In this document: positions 24,616-35,148 of the stretch, piece by piece
How the letters are laid out: every line of letters begins with the position of its first letter
Numbering within the stretch: position 1 is the first letter of the stretch
Assembly (NCBI GenBank): GCA_900315775.1
Contig: ONAJ01000023.1
Location: 1 to 40,676 of the forward strand
Direction of reading: 5' to 3'
Length of the DNA: 40,676 nucleotides
Source: an uncultured Prevotella sp.
GTDB lineage: Bacteria; Bacteroidota; Bacteroidia; Bacteroidales; Bacteroidaceae
Program-made: the position numbers and the translations under genes
Notes under the pieces: model-generated
The model's database searches: none
Told to the model about the DNA's origin: nothing
The model's input: the letters and a program-made list of their open reading frames with translations, nothing else

Positions 24616-25743
24616 ATGAAGAAATTATTAGTAATGGCATTGATGGTACTTGGTACCTCTGCCGCTTTTGCACAGACAGACATCGTAAAGTCAGTTAAGA
24701 AGGCAAAGACATTTGCTGACGCCGTACAGGCAGCTCAGGGAGTAGAAGCACTCCCCGAGAGTGATCAGAACAAGGTCTATGACGCTATGTTGAAACTTGC
24801 TGCCAAGGAATTCGAGGCAGACAAGAAGAACTATGATGCTGCACGCACTTTCCTGGGTTGCGTAACTAACTATGCCCAGAAGAACCCAAAGGGTGCTATG
24901 AAGTATTTCATGCAGATGGACCAGGCACGTCAGACTCTTCTCGACCCAGGTCAGGAAGGTCTTAACGCTCAGGACTATCAGAAAGTGTACGACAACCTGC
25001 ACTACTATGTAGATGCTGCTAACGTAATGTACGAGGGCGACCTCAAAAAGGATCCAGGTGTTCCACAGATAACTTACTTCGTTGCTGTTGCTGCCAGCCA
25101 GCTCGGCAAGGACAAGGAGGCTATCCACTACGCTCAGCCAGCTCTGAACGACTCTGTATATGGTGGTGCTGCGATGGGCATCAAACTGGCTGCTCTGAAG
25201 AAGGCTGTTAAGGATCATAACGACTCTATAGAGTTCATCAGCGAGGTTAAGGATCTGTATGGAAAATATCCTGTAGGTTCTGCCAACGACGTAGTGCTTC
25301 AGGAAGTAGTGAACTACTACTCAGCTCCTGAGTACAAGGCAGAGCTCAACAAGGTGTTCGAAGAGGTTGCTGCTAAGGACCCGAATAACAAGATGCTCTA
25401 TGCTCTTATCGGTCAGACAGCAATGAACAACCGTGAGCACGACGCAGCTATCTCAAACTTTATGAAGACTCTCGAGCTTGACCCAACATTCACCGCTGTT
25501 CGTTACAACCTCGCACTCTGCCAGAACCAGAAGGCTATGGATATCATTCAGTCAACACCTAACGGCAAACCAAACGATGCTGCTAAGGCGCTGCTGAAGC
25601 AGTCTATCGACAACGCCCTGAAGGTTAAGGAAGAAGATCCAGAGCGTAAGATAGCTAACTGGGCATACACCCTCTACCAGGCATATTACATGCTGGGCGA
25701 TGAGGCCAATGCTAAGGTTTATGAAGAACTGATGAATAAGTAA
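24616..25743 (+). CDS. Secreted TPR-repeat protein (first of two paralogs)
   Basis: A 375-residue protein with signal peptide MKKLLVMALMVLGTSAAFA cleaved before QTD, hence periplasmic or envelope-associated. Helical TPR-like repeats dominate: PQITYFVAVAASQLGKDKEA, NKMLYALIGQTAMNNREHDA and DPTFTAVRYNLALCQNQKA are clear units. No catalytic residues are visible, and TPR proteins usually scaffold other proteins. It resembles the next gene in order and in local sequence (YFVAVAASQLG versus YVAVVAGHQLN), so they are tandem paralogs. It lies 30 bases after gyrA without a promoter consensus. Confidence 0.85.
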   Translation: MKKLLVMALMVLGTSAAFAQTDIVKSVKKAKTFADAVQAAQGVEALPESDQNKVYDAMLKLAAKEFEADKKNYDAARTFLGCVTNYAQKNPKGAMKYFMQMDQARQTLLDPGQEGLNAQDYQKVYDNLHYYVDAANVMYEGDLKKDPGVPQITYFVAVAASQLGKDKEAIHYAQPALNDSVYGGAAMGIKLAALKKAVKDHNDSIEFISEVKDLYGKYPVGSANDVVLQEVVNYYSAPEYKAELNKVFEEVAAKDPNNKMLYALIGQTAMNNREHDAAISNFMKTLELDPTFTAVRYNLALCQNQKAMDIIQSTPNGKPNDAAKALLKQSIDNALKVKEEDPERKIANWAYTLYQAYYMLGDEANAKVYEELMNK

Positions 25744-25759
25744 TTCGTAATAGATTCAG

Positions 25760-26956
25760 ATGAAGCGATTTCTGCTGATAACGCTTCTCTTGATATCAAT
25801 TGTTCCGTGCTTGAACGCTCAAAAGAAAGAGCTTGCTCAAGCACGGACATTGATAAAGAGCGGCAAGGAACTTGACAAAGCCATCAATTTGATGGACAAA
25901 CTGCTCCGCGACTCCCTGAACAGAAGAAATATGCAGGTGTGGCAGGTGAGGGCAGAGGCTATCCGTGCACAGTATGAACAGGGCAACGAACGACTGTACT
26001 TGAAGCAGAAACAAGATACGGCGGAACTGTTCCTCCTGGCACGAAAGATGTTCCTGGCTTATCAGCAGGCTGACTCTATTGATGCGCTACCCGACAGAAA
26101 AGGACGTGTGGCACCGAAGTACCGTCGCAGAAATGCCGAGTATCTGCATCCTTATCGTAAAAACCTGTTCTACGGAGGCAATTATTTCCTGAAACAGGAA
26201 CGTCCTCAGGAAGCCTATAATATGGTGCAGACTTACATTGAAAGTTACTCGCACCCTCTCTTTGAAGAGTATGCCAAAGAGCCGGACAGGAACATTCCCA
26301 CAGCGGCGTACGTTGCTGTTGTTGCAGGACACCAGCTTAATAGTCCGCAGATGTCGCTGAAGTATGCCAAAGAGGCGTTACAGGACACCATAAGACTTGA
26401 AAACACTCTTGTTTATCTGTCGGAAACATACTTCCAGATTAACGACACTACACATCTTGTGGAATGTCTGTGGAGAGGTTTTGAGAACCTACCGACGTCG
26501 GAATATTTCTTTACACGTCTCTACGACTATTACAACGGGAAGCATGAAGCTGATACGGCAATGATGGTGGTAGAAAAAGCACTCGCAAAAGATATGAAGT
26601 TCATGCCTGCGTTGAACGCTAAAAGTGACCTGCTGCTGAACCTTGGCGACAACAACAAATGTGTGGATGTTTGCAACGATATTATTGCCCTTGAGCCAAA
26701 GGCTGCAAATGCCTATTACAACGCTGGTGCGGCGTATGTCAATATGGCTATAAAACTTAATGAAGGACACGTCGATGCAGCACGTCGAAAACAAATCCGT
26801 GAGTGCTATAGCAAGGCGATGCCGTACATGGAGAAATACAAGGAATTAGAGCCCCAGCTGAAGAGTAAGTGGGGACCCGTACTCTACGATATTTACCTGA
26901 AGCTTAATTTGGGTAAAAAATTTGAACAGATGGAGCGCCTACTGCGTAGTAACTGA
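25760..26956 (+). CDS. Secreted TPR-repeat protein (second paralog)
   Basis: A 398-residue protein starting MKRFLLITLLLISIVPCLNA, a signal peptide cleaved before QKKE. The N-terminal part (ARTLIKSGKELDKAINLMDK and LNRRNMQVWQVRAEAI) and later units (YVAVVAGHQLNSPQ, PALNAKSDLLLNLGDNNKC, ANAYYNAGAAYVNMAI) are TPR helices. It is probably an envelope scaffold; the partner is unknown. It starts 16 bases after its paralog and is the last gene of the gyrA run. Its final 18 bases overlap the end of the convergent T9SS plug gene, and no terminator is visible there. Confidence 0.85.
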   Translation: MKRFLLITLLLISIVPCLNAQKKELAQARTLIKSGKELDKAINLMDKLLRDSLNRRNMQVWQVRAEAIRAQYEQGNERLYLKQKQDTAELFLLARKMFLAYQQADSIDALPDRKGRVAPKYRRRNAEYLHPYRKNLFYGGNYFLKQERPQEAYNMVQTYIESYSHPLFEEYAKEPDRNIPTAAYVAVVAGHQLNSPQMSLKYAKEALQDTIRLENTLVYLSETYFQINDTTHLVECLWRGFENLPTSEYFFTRLYDYYNGKHEADTAMMVVEKALAKDMKFMPALNAKSDLLLNLGDNNKCVDVCNDIIALEPKAANAYYNAGAAYVNMAIKLNEGHVDAARRKQIRECYSKAMPYMEKYKELEPQLKSKWGPVLYDIYLKLNLGKKFEQMERLLRSN

Positions 26957-28186
26957 CGCATAGCCTACAAGTCGGTCCGTACGTTCGCCCATACCCCTGA
27001 AATATACTAATGCCTGATAGCTGTTTACCGTCTGGAAGTAATTTCCTTCGGTAGGCATCAGTTGTATTTCACCTTCGTTATTCATCCATAGGTACTGATA
27101 GCTGTAGTAACCCTGTTTCTGTAGTATGCGCGCCTTATACGACTGCGACTGGTAGTCGTAGGTCATACGGTATTGCGGCAGGAACTGGTCGTATGTCCAC
27201 ATGCCGTTGATGTAAACGTCGCCGTCAACGGGTTGCGGACATTTCAGTTCGTAGTTTACATAAACATATTCGCAGGTGAAGTCGATGTCTCTGTTGTCGC
27301 TATTACGGATTATATAACCTCCGTTGAGCGCCTCGTCGGTAAGGTAGTTCTTGCGCGGCTCGTCAACAAAAGGATACACCTCGTAGCTGCTACCGTCCCA
27401 GTTTATTTTGTCTATTCCCATAGTGGGGTGGGTGACGTCGAGGATTTCATATTTATGATATGTGTTGCCCGCCTTGAAGATAAGGTCTCGACAATGAATC
27501 CATTGTAGTCCGTCCGACATGATAAACTGCGGATTGACGTTAATCTTCGCATTATCCCAGCGGTTGTTCTGCATGACGACGGTAGTCAGCTGACTCTCTC
27601 TGTCTATGACTTTCATACCGTTGTATTTCAGCTGCATCTCCACCTGTTGGTGTGCGTGGTTGATATCGATGTCGGTAGCTGTGGTAACACTCATTCCCAG
27701 TCCCATTTTCATCTCTGTCACCATAAAGCAAACTACAAGAATCTCGCGGTTGTCGTCGTTCTCGTCGTAAACGGTGAGCTTGTAGTTACCGCTAATCTTC
27801 GGCTTGCACTTAGCGTTAGGTATAGTCAGCGAGTAGTGGGTGTACAGCTCTGTAGTGTTTATGCTCTCCACGTAGTCCTCTATGATGTTGCCTTCGTTGA
27901 ATCCCGTCATGTAGTCGCTGGCAAAGAGCTCCTCAGACAGCGTCCAGTCGGCTTCGCAATGTTCCAGACGGTAGGCATAGCGTGAATATTCGTGCGTCAT
28001 ATCGTCGAAGTCTATGTGTAGTCTGTCAACGGAGTTCAGCCTCATTACAGGGAGCTTGTTCCAGTCGTTGTTCACCATAACCCGTAGGGTCATTATTCGT
28101 GGCGACAAAATTTCGTGGCGCTGAGCACAGATATTTAATGTGCACATCACCAATGCGAGCAATATTATAGTGAGTACTTTTCTCAT
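26939..28186 (-). CDS. Type IX secretion system plug-like protein (DUF5103)
   Basis: A 415-residue protein with signal peptide MRKVLTIILLALVMCTLNICA cleaved before QRHE. The N-terminal beta-rich domain contains SVDRLHIDFDDMTHEYSRYA, YRLEHCEADWTLSEEL and SDYMTGFNEGNI, the pattern I associate with DUF5103. In Flavobacterium the DUF5103 protein named Plug blocks the periplasmic mouth of the SprA translocon. This suggests a T9SS-related periplasmic role here; other T9SS genes are not in the window. It has its own -7 element at 28207 and is monocistronic. It is divergent from leuA. Confidence 0.85.
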   Translation of the reverse strand: MRKVLTIILLALVMCTLNICAQRHEILSPRIMTLRVMVNNDWNKLPVMRLNSVDRLHIDFDDMTHEYSRYAYRLEHCEADWTLSEELFASDYMTGFNEGNIIEDYVESINTTELYTHYSLTIPNAKCKPKISGNYKLTVYDENDDNREILVVCFMVTEMKMGLGMSVTTATDIDINHAHQQVEMQLKYNGMKVIDRESQLTTVVMQNNRWDNAKINVNPQFIMSDGLQWIHCRDLIFKAGNTYHKYEILDVTHPTMGIDKINWDGSSYEVYPFVDEPRKNYLTDEALNGGYIIRNSDNRDIDFTCEYVYVNYELKCPQPVDGDVYINGMWTYDQFLPQYRMTYDYQSQSYKARILQKQGYYSYQYLWMNNEGEIQLMPTEGNYFQTVNSYQALVYFRGMGERTDRLVGYASVTTQ

Positions 28187-28206
28187 AACTTCTTTCTTTT
28201 CCGTTG

Positions 28207-28214
28207 CAAAGATA
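28207..28214 (-). promoter_or_regulatory. -7 promoter element for the T9SS plug gene
   Basis: CAAAGATA reads TATCTTTG on the minus strand, 20 bases upstream of the ATG at 28186. There is no clear -33 TTTG at the expected spacing. Confidence 0.6.
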
Positions 28215-28254
28215 TAACGTTTTTCTCGATTTTGTGCTAAAAAGTATCAATTTG

Positions 28255-28286
28255 TTTGTCTGTGTTGGTGAAAATGTGTAATTTTG
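28255..28286 (+). promoter_or_regulatory. Consensus promoter of the leucine operon
   Basis: TTTG at 28255-28258 and TAATTTTG at 28279-28286 are spaced by 20 bases. The leader before ATG 28326 is about 36 bases. It is too short for a T-box or attenuation hairpin set, and no leader peptide is visible. Confidence 0.7.
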
Positions 28287-28325
28287 CACCTTAGTTGACT
28301 AAATAGGAATAAATTTGTAATAGGT

Positions 28326-29822
28326 ATGAGTGATAGATTGTTTATTTTTGACACTACATTAAGGGATGGCGAACAGGTTCCAGGATGTCAGTTGAACACC
28401 GTTGAGAAGATTCAGGTGGCAAAGCAGCTGGAGCAGTTGGGAGTCGATATTATTGAGGCAGGCTTCCCCATTTCAAGTCCTGGTGATTTTAATTCGGTAA
28501 TCGAGATTTCTAAGGCAGTAACGTGGCCCACGATTTGTGCGCTGACACGTGCTGTCGAGAAAGATATCGACGTTGCTGCCGACTCGCTGAAATATGCTAA
28601 GCACAAGCGTATCCATACTGGTATCGGCACCTCCGACTCGCACATAAAGTATAAGTTCAACTCTAACCGCGAGGAGATAATAGAGAGAGCTGTGCGTGCC
28701 GTTAAGTATGCAAAGAAATATGTTGAGGACGTAGAGTTCTATGCCGAAGATGCAGGTCGCACCGAGAACGAGTATCTTGCCCGCGTCGTTGAGGCTGTCA
28801 TCAAGGCTGGTGCTACCGTAGTGAATATTCCCGACACCACAGGCTACTGTCTGCCTTCGGAGTATGGTGCAAAGATAAAGTACCTCATGGAGCACGTTGA
28901 CGGAATAGACAAGGCTATCATCTCGACACACTGTCATAACGACCTCGGTATGGCGACGGCAAACACCTTCAGCGGTGTGCAGAACGGTGCCCGTCAGGTA
29001 GAGGTAACCATCAACGGAATAGGAGAGCGTGCAGGAAATACGTCACTCGAAGAGATTGCTATGATACTGAAGTGTCATAAGGGCTTGGGAATAGAGACGA
29101 ATATCAATACTACAAAGATATATCCCACATCACGAATGGTGTCAAGTCTTATGAATATGCCCGTTCAGCCTAACAAGGCTATCGTGGGACGTAACGCCTT
29201 CGCACACTCGAGCGGCATCCATCAGGACGGTGTGCTCAAGAATGTGCAGACCTACGAGATCATGAATCCCAAGGATGTGGGAATCGACGATAACTCTATC
29301 GTACTGACAGCACGTTCCGGACGTGCAGCGCTGAAGTACAGACTCAGCGTAAATGGTGTGGAGCTCTCCGAGGAGAAACTCGACAGAGTCTATGAGAAGT
29401 TCCTGCAGCTTGCCGACCAGAAGAAGGAGGTTAACGATGCCGACGTGCTGATGCTTGCTGGTGCTGATACTGCCGATGCACGTGCCGTGAAACTCGAGTT
29501 CCTGCAGGTAACGACAGGTAAGGGCGTGAAGAGTGTTGCCTCTATAGGCTTGGACATCTCCAACCAGAAGTTCGAGGCTGCCGCTTCAGGTAATGGTCCT
29601 GTTGATGCTGCCATCAAGGCGCTCAAGAAGATTATAATGAAACAGATGACACTCAAGGAATTCACAATACAGGCTATTTCCAAGGGTTCCGACGATGTGG
29701 GTAAGGTACACATGCAGGTGGAATACGACGGTGCTTTGTATTATGGTTTCGGTGCCAATACAGATATCGTAACAGCTTCCGTTGAAGCATACATTGACTG
29801 TATTAACAAGTTTAAGAAATGA
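28326..29822 (+). CDS. leuA: 2-isopropylmalate synthase
   Basis: A 498-residue enzyme condensing acetyl-CoA with 2-oxoisovalerate, the first step of leucine synthesis. The TIM-barrel catalytic domain shows [16 protein letters not shown] (residues about 8-23), the metal-binding HxH in [12 protein letters not shown] and [14 protein letters not shown]. The C-terminal regulatory domain (from about residue 390, [19 protein letters not shown]) is where leucine feedback inhibition normally acts. It has its own consensus promoter and heads the operon leuA-leuC-leuD-leuA2-leuB. Its stop overlaps the leuC start by four bases. Confidence 0.95.
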   Translation: MSDRLFIFDTTLRDGEQVPGCQLNTVEKIQVAKQLEQLGVDIIEAGFPISSPGDFNSVIEISKAVTWPTICALTRAVEKDIDVAADSLKYAKHKRIHTGIGTSDSHIKYKFNSNREEIIERAVRAVKYAKKYVEDVEFYAEDAGRTENEYLARVVEAVIKAGATVVNIPDTTGYCLPSEYGAKIKYLMEHVDGIDKAIISTHCHNDLGMATANTFSGVQNGARQVEVTINGIGERAGNTSLEEIAMILKCHKGLGIETNINTTKIYPTSRMVSSLMNMPVQPNKAIVGRNAFAHSSGIHQDGVLKNVQTYEIMNPKDVGIDDNSIVLTARSGRAALKYRLSVNGVELSEEKLDRVYEKFLQLADQKKEVNDADVLMLAGADTADARAVKLEFLQVTTGKGVKSVASIGLDISNQKFEAAASGNGPVDAAIKALKKIIMKQMTLKEFTIQAISKGSDDVGKVHMQVEYDGALYYGFGANTDIVTASVEAYIDCINKFKK

Positions 29823-31192
29823 ACACATTATTCGACAAAATTTGGGATAAACACGTTGTGCAAATCGTCGAGGACGGTCCTACACAACTGTATATAGACA
29901 GACTCTATTGTCATGAAGTAACCAGTCCGCAGGCGTTCGACGGCATGAGGGCGAGAGGAATAAAATGTTTCCGTCCCAGTCAGATATTCTGCATGCCGGA
30001 CCACAACACTCCGACCCACGATCAGGACAAGGAAATACAAGACCCTGTATCGAAGAACCAGGTAGATACGCTGGCAAAGAACACCCGCGACTTCGGACTT
30101 ACACATTACGGCATGATGGATAAGAACAACGGTATCATCCACGTTGTAGGTCCCGAGAAAGGACTCTCGCTGCCAGGAATGACTATCGTCTGCGGCGACT
30201 CTCACACAAGTACTCACGGTGCTATGGGTGCCGTTGCCTTCGGAATAGGAACGTCAGAGGTGGAAATGGTTATGGCTTCACAATGTATTCTTCAGCAGAA
30301 ACCGAAGTCTATGCGCATCACCATAAACGGAAAACTCGGAAAGTGCGTGACAGCAAAGGACGTAGCACTCTACCTGATGTCGAAACTCACTACGAGTGGA
30401 GCAACAGGATATTTCGTGGAATATGCCGGCGAGGTTGTCGAGCATCTCTCTATGGAAGGACGACTGACGCTGTGTAACCTCTCTATCGAGATGGGAGCAC
30501 GCGGAGGCTTCGTTGCTCCCGACGATACCACCTTTGAATATATAAAAGGTAGGGAGTATGCTCCCAAGGGCGACGACTGGGACAAAGCCGTTTCTTACTG
30601 GAAAACCCTCAGAAGCGGCGACGATGCTGTCTTCGACAAAGAGCTTACCTTCGACGCTGCCGACATAGAGCCTCGTGTAACCTACGGCACAAATCCCGGA
30701 ATGGGAATAGGAATAACGGAAAGCCTCCCACAGACTGGTGATGCAGGCTTCCAGAAAGCTTTAGACTATATGGGCTTCAAGGCTGGCGAGAAACTCCTTG
30801 GAAAGAAGATTGACTACGTGTTCCTCGGAGCATGTACCAACGGTCGTATTGAAGACTTCCGTGCCTTCGCCTCGATAGCTAAGGGACGTAAGAAGTCCGA
30901 CGATGTTGTTGCGTGGCTCGTGCCAGGTTCGTGGGCTGTTGATCGTCAGATTCGTGAAGAAGGTCTCGACAAGATTCTCAACGACGCCGGTTTCGAGATA
31001 CGTCAGCCCGGATGCTCCGCCTGTCTCGCTATGAACGACGATAAGGTGCCTGCAGGAAAATACTGCGTATCGACAAGCAACAGAAACTTTGAAGGTCGTC
31101 AGGGACCAGGAGCCCGCACCATCCTCTGTTCACCACTCGTAGCTGCCGCTGCTGCCGTAACGGGTGTTATCACTGACCCGAGGGAACTGTGA
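29819..31192 (+). CDS. leuC: 3-isopropylmalate dehydratase large subunit
   Basis: A 457-residue aconitase-superfamily subunit that isomerises 2- to 3-isopropylmalate together with LeuD. It shows [15 protein letters not shown] and the iron-sulfur cysteines in [11 protein letters not shown] and [11 protein letters not shown], with [11 protein letters not shown] between. Length is typical. The start overlaps the leuA stop (ATGA), implying translational coupling. A 66-base AT-rich low-complexity gap separates it from leuD, unusual in an otherwise overlapping operon. Confidence 0.95.
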   Translation: MNTLFDKIWDKHVVQIVEDGPTQLYIDRLYCHEVTSPQAFDGMRARGIKCFRPSQIFCMPDHNTPTHDQDKEIQDPVSKNQVDTLAKNTRDFGLTHYGMMDKNNGIIHVVGPEKGLSLPGMTIVCGDSHTSTHGAMGAVAFGIGTSEVEMVMASQCILQQKPKSMRITINGKLGKCVTAKDVALYLMSKLTTSGATGYFVEYAGEVVEHLSMEGRLTLCNLSIEMGARGGFVAPDDTTFEYIKGREYAPKGDDWDKAVSYWKTLRSGDDAVFDKELTFDAADIEPRVTYGTNPGMGIGITESLPQTGDAGFQKALDYMGFKAGEKLLGKKIDYVFLGACTNGRIEDFRAFASIAKGRKKSDDVVAWLVPGSWAVDRQIREEGLDKILNDAGFEIRQPGCSACLAMNDDKVPAGKYCVSTSNRNFEGRQGPGARTILCSPLVAAAAAVTGVITDPREL

Positions 31193-31230
31193 ATTGAGAA
31201 GTGAGAGTTGAGAATTAGGAATTATGATTA
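31193..31230. repeat. Low-complexity repeat between leuC and leuD
   Basis: Iterations such as GAATTGAGAAGTGAGAGTTGAGAATTAGGAATTATGATTA occur just after the leuC stop. The composition (G, A and T only) and style resemble the stretch at 5401-5437. No stem or T run that could terminate transcription is present. Confidence 0.6.
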
Positions 31231-31258
31231 GTACTATTCGCTGATTAACAATTGAAAA

Positions 31259-31858
31259 ATGGCTAAACAGAAATTTGACATTATAACAAGCACCTGCGTA
31301 CCACTTCCACTTGAGAATGTGGACACAGACCAGATAATACCGGCGCGCTTTCTTAAAGCAACAACGCGTGAGGAGAAATTCTTTGGTGATAACCTCTTCC
31401 GTGACTGGCGCTACAATGCCGACGGGACAGTAAACAAAGACTTCGTTCTTAACAATCCTACCTATGGAGGATGCATCCTTGTGGCAGGCAAGAACTTCGG
31501 TAGCGGTTCCAGCAGAGAACATGCCGCGTGGGCTATTGCCGGTTACGGATTCCGTGTGGTTATAAGCAGTTTCTTTGCCGATATCCACAAGAACAACGAA
31601 CTCAACAATTTCGTGTTGCCGGTAGTTGTCAGCGAGGACTTCCTCGCAGAGCTCTTCCAGAGCATAAAGGAGAATCCAAAGATGGAAGTCGAGGTGAACC
31701 TTACTGCACAGACCGTTACCAATAAGGCAACAGGACGCAGCGAGCACTTCGACATCAACGGATACAAGAAGCACTGTCTGATGAATGGGTTGGACGACAT
31801 AGACTACCTCATTCAGAACAAGGACAAGATAGAGAAATGGGAAGCGCAGAACAAGTAA
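31259..31858 (+). CDS. leuD: 3-isopropylmalate dehydratase small subunit
   Basis: A 199-residue partner of LeuC supplying the swivel domain. It shows LPLENVDTDQIIPARFLK, GGCILVAGKNFGSGSSREHA (the substrate-recognition loop) and AGYGFRVVISSFFADI. Length is usual. Its last 22 bases overlap the next gene, a second isopropylmalate-synthase-like enzyme. In citramalate-using organisms the same LeuCD pair also isomerises citramalate, which matters given that neighbour. Confidence 0.95.
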   Translation: MAKQKFDIITSTCVPLPLENVDTDQIIPARFLKATTREEKFFGDNLFRDWRYNADGTVNKDFVLNNPTYGGCILVAGKNFGSGSSREHAAWAIAGYGFRVVISSFFADIHKNNELNNFVLPVVVSEDFLAELFQSIKENPKMEVEVNLTAQTVTNKATGRSEHFDINGYKKHCLMNGLDDIDYLIQNKDKIEKWEAQNK

Positions 31859-33405
31859 ACAGTTCATACCGACGTATCCAGCCGTTCATAGAAATCATGG
31901 ACTGCACACTAAGAGACGGTGAGCAGACAAGTGGTGTGTCCTTCCTTCCGCACGAGAAACTGATGATAGCCCGCATGCTCCTCCGCGACATCAACGTGGA
32001 TCGCATCGAGGTGGCGTCAGCACGAGTGTCGGAACATGAGAAGGACGCCGTGAAGATGATATGCCGCTATGCAGAACAGGCAGGTATGCTTGATAGGGTA
32101 GAGGTGCTCGGATTCGTTGATGGGAAGATGTCTGTTGACTGGGTATCGGAGTGCGGCTGCAAGGTTATAAACCTCTTGGCAAAAGGCTCCGAGAAACATT
32201 GTAATGAACAGCTCCACAAAACCGTTGAGGAACATCTTAACGACATCCTGCAGACCATAGACTATGCCGAGAGTAAAGGACTCTCCGTAAATCTCTATCT
32301 CGAGGACTGGAGCAACGGCATGAAGGACTCGCCAAAGTATGTATATAAACTTATGAATGCTTTGGTGAAGACAAACATCCGTCGTTTTATGTTGCCCGAC
32401 ACCCTCGGAATACTCAATCCCCTGCAGGTGGTGGAGTATATGAGGAAGATGCAGAAACACTATCCTAACAGTCATTTCGACTTCCACGCACATAACGACT
32501 ACGACCTTGCCGTCAGCAACTCCCTCGCTGCCGTCCTCAGCGGTTGCAAGGGAATCCACGTAACGGTAAACGGTCTCGGAGAACGTTGCGGAAACGCTCC
32601 GCTGTCCAGTGTGCAGGTAATTCTGAAAGACCAGTTCAAGGCAAAGACGAATATCCGCGAGGAGCGACTCAACGACATCTCACGACTTGTCGAGGGTTAC
32701 AGCGGAATAGCTATTGCTGCCAACCAACCCGTCATCGGCGAGAATGTGTTCACGCAGGTTGCTGGTGTTCATGCTGATGGCGACAACAAGGCAGGACTGT
32801 ACTTTAACCCTTTGGTGCCGGAGCGTTTCGGACGCCGACGCGAATACGCCTTGGGAAAGAATAGCGGTAGAGCAAACATAGCCAAGAACCTCGAGGAACT
32901 CGGACTTGAGCTTAACCAGGAACAGATGAAGAGAGTCACCCAGCGAATAACAGAGCTTGGTGACAAAAAGGAGATAGTAACACAGGAAGACCTCCCGTTC
33001 ATCGTCAGCGACGTGTTGAAACACGACGAACCGGAGGACAAGATACGTCTTGTAAGCTACGTCGTTTCTACGACATACGGACTGAAACCAGGTGCTAACC
33101 TGAAGGTAGAGATAAACGGAAAGTCGTACGAGGCAGGAGCTACCGGCGACGGACAGTATGACGCCTTCGTGAAGGCCTTGAGGTATATCTACAAGAAGTA
33201 CCTCGGACGCACCTTCCCGATACTCCAGGACTATGTCGTCAGAATCCCTCCTGGCGGACGCACCGACGCCTTGGTACAGACCGTCATCACGTGGGATAAC
33301 GACGGCAAGATAATACGCACCCGCGGTCTCGATGCCGACCAGACTGAGGCAGCTATTAAGGCGACAATAAAAATGTTAAACATATTTGAAAAGGAACAAC
33401 AGTAA
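31837..33405 (+). CDS. Second isopropylmalate/citramalate synthase-like enzyme
   Basis: A 522-residue protein of the DRE-TIM metallolyase family, with [18 protein letters not shown] near the N-terminus, the metal motif [13 protein letters not shown] and [14 protein letters not shown]. The C-terminal LeuA-type regulatory domain ([20 protein letters not shown] onward) is present. It differs enough from the LeuA at 28326 (GERCGNAPL versus GERAGNTSL) that a different keto-acid substrate is likely. Citramalate synthase (pyruvate plus acetyl-CoA) feeding LeuCD and LeuB for isoleucine is one candidate, and homocitrate-type or redundant IPMS activity are others. Start ATG 31837 lies inside leuD; the ATG at 31897 would remove the first barrel strand. 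leuB follows after two bases. Confidence 0.88.
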   Translation: MGSAEQVNSSYRRIQPFIEIMDCTLRDGEQTSGVSFLPHEKLMIARMLLRDINVDRIEVASARVSEHEKDAVKMICRYAEQAGMLDRVEVLGFVDGKMSVDWVSECGCKVINLLAKGSEKHCNEQLHKTVEEHLNDILQTIDYAESKGLSVNLYLEDWSNGMKDSPKYVYKLMNALVKTNIRRFMLPDTLGILNPLQVVEYMRKMQKHYPNSHFDFHAHNDYDLAVSNSLAAVLSGCKGIHVTVNGLGERCGNAPLSSVQVILKDQFKAKTNIREERLNDISRLVEGYSGIAIAANQPVIGENVFTQVAGVHADGDNKAGLYFNPLVPERFGRRREYALGKNSGRANIAKNLEELGLELNQEQMKRVTQRITELGDKKEIVTQEDLPFIVSDVLKHDEPEDKIRLVSYVVSTTYGLKPGANLKVEINGKSYEAGATGDGQYDAFVKALRYIYKKYLGRTFPILQDYVVRIPPGGRTDALVQTVITWDNDGKIIRTRGLDADQTEAAIKATIKMLNIFEKEQQ

Positions 33406-33407
33406 CT

Positions 33408-34469
33408 ATGAATTTAAAAATTGCAGTTCTTCCGGGCGACGGTATAGGACCGGAAATCATGACTCAGGGCGTTGCCGTTATGGATGCAATAGCCGAGAAG
33501 TTTGGTCATAAGGTAGAGTATAAGGAGGCGCTGGTAGGTGCCGACGCTATCGATAAGGTTGGCGACCCGTTCCCCGAGGAGACCTTCCAGATTTGTAAGG
33601 ATGCCGACGCTGTGCTCTTCGCCGCTGTCGGTGATCCGAAGTTCGACAACGACCCTACGGCGAAAGTGCGTCCCGAGCAGGGCTTGCTGGCAATGCGTAA
33701 GAAGTTAGGACTCTTCGCAAATATTCGTCCCGTACAGACCTTCAAGTGCCTTCTGCATAAGTCGCCGCTGAAGGACGAGCTTATCAATGGTGCCGACTTC
33801 ATCTGCATCCGCGAGCTCACCGGCGGAATGTATTTCGGTGAGAAATATCAGGACAACGACAAGGCTTACGACACCAACTACTACACCCGTCCCGAGATAG
33901 AACGAATACTTAAGGTAGGCTACGAGTATGCTCGCAAGCGCAACCACCACCTTACTGTTGTTGACAAGGCTAACGTGCTCGCTTCAAGTCGTTTGTGGCG
34001 ACAGATAGCAAAGGAGATGGCTCCCCAGTATCCTGATGTGGAGACCGACTATATGTTCGTAGATAATGCTTCTATGCGAATGATTGCCGAGCCTAAGTTC
34101 TTCGACGTTATGGTTACCGAGAACACCTTCGGCGACATCCTCACCGATGAAGGCTCTTGCATCAGCGGCTCTATGGGCTTGCTCCCTTCTGCTTCTACAG
34201 GCGAGAGCACTCCTGTCTTCGAGCCCGTTCACGGCAGCTGGCCACAGGCAAAGGGACTTAATATTGCTAACCCTCTGGCTCAGATTCTCTCTGTAGCAAT
34301 GATGCTGGAGTATTTCGACCTTAAAGAGGAAGGCGCCCTTATCCGTAAGGCTGTCGATGCGAGTCTCGACGCTAATGTGCGCACCCCTGAAATCCAGGTA
34401 GAGGGTGGCGCTAAGTACGGCACAAAAGAAGTAGGTGCTTGGATTGTTGATTATATCAAGAATGCATAG
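33408..34469 (+). CDS. leuB: 3-isopropylmalate dehydrogenase
   Basis: A 353-residue NAD-dependent oxidative decarboxylase. It begins [18 protein letters not shown] and shows the substrate motif [15 protein letters not shown], the catalytic [18 protein letters not shown] and [13 protein letters not shown]. The Mg/NAD-binding part [13 protein letters not shown] and GLLPSAST follow. It makes 4-methyl-2-oxopentanoate, and in a citramalate route would make 2-oxobutyrate. It starts two bases after the preceding stop and overlaps the TPR gene by eight bases. Confidence 0.95.
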   Translation: MNLKIAVLPGDGIGPEIMTQGVAVMDAIAEKFGHKVEYKEALVGADAIDKVGDPFPEETFQICKDADAVLFAAVGDPKFDNDPTAKVRPEQGLLAMRKKLGLFANIRPVQTFKCLLHKSPLKDELINGADFICIRELTGGMYFGEKYQDNDKAYDTNYYTRPEIERILKVGYEYARKRNHHLTVVDKANVLASSRLWRQIAKEMAPQYPDVETDYMFVDNASMRMIAEPKFFDVMVTENTFGDILTDEGSCISGSMGLLPSASTGESTPVFEPVHGSWPQAKGLNIANPLAQILSVAMMLEYFDLKEEGALIRKAVDASLDANVRTPEIQVEGGAKYGTKEVGAWIVDYIKNA

Positions 34470-35148
34470 ACACCTTATTATAATAATATGTATAGTGTTT
34501 GGTGTCCTGACTGCTTCGGCTCAGGACACTCAACATTTACGTGAACAGTTGAAGACTGCCAACGAGCTGTTGTCCTATTTCCCTGACTCCGTTGACCTCC
34601 GTCTGCGTAAGGCAGCGCTGAACATAGAACTTAAGGAGTGGGAGTATGCCAAGAACGAGTACGACTATATTCTGGACCGTTATCCCGACAATATCTCGGC
34701 ACTCTTCTACAGAGCTTATGTCAACGAGAAACTGTTTCGTTATGCCTTTGCGCGTCTTGACTACGAATACCTGCTGTCGCTCGTTCCAGGAAACATGGAG
34801 GCACAACTGGGACTTGCCCTCCTTAACCAGAAAGACAAAAGATATACTGAGGCTATGGACATGATGAACCGCCTCATCGAGGAACATCCTAAGACGGCTA
34901 TGCTCTATGCGGCACGCGGAAATATGGAACGCGAGAGAGAGATGTATTCGCTGGCGGAATATGACTACACCATAGCTATGGAGCTGGCTCCGAAGAATAT
35001 CGACTACATAGTGAATAGGGCAGACGTGCGCATCTTGCAGGGTATGAAAAAAGAAGCTCTAAGCGACTTAAAACTTTTAGAGCAGAAAGGAATAAACCAT
35101 TCTGCTCTAAAAGACTTCTATAATAGAGTAAAGAAAATCAGAAATTAA
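34462..35148 (+). CDS. Small secreted TPR-repeat protein at the end of the leucine operon
   Basis: A 228-residue protein starting [20 protein letters not shown], a signal peptide cleaved before QDTQ. A longer in-frame start exists at 34435, but it would put charged and leucine-rich residues before the signal peptide. ATG 34462 is better and overlaps the leuB stop by eight bases. Four or so TPR units follow ([80 protein letters not shown]). It is probably a periplasmic scaffold; coupling to leucine synthesis is through transcription only. Its last 11 bases overlap the convergent PAP2 gene. Confidence 0.85.
   Translation: MHRHLIIIICIVFGVLTASAQDTQHLREQLKTANELLSYFPDSVDLRLRKAALNIELKEWEYAKNEYDYILDRYPDNISALFYRAYVNEKLFRYAFARLDYEYLLSLVPGNMEAQLGLALLNQKDKRYTEAMDMMNRLIEEHPKTAMLYAARGNMEREREMYSLAEYDYTIAMELAPKNIDYIVNRADVRILQGMKKEALSDLKLLEQKGINHSALKDFYNRVKKIRN

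Noticed and set aside
28287-28325. T-box or attenuator before leuA
   Set aside because: The leader is about 36 bases, with no hairpins, no leucine-codon run and no T tract.
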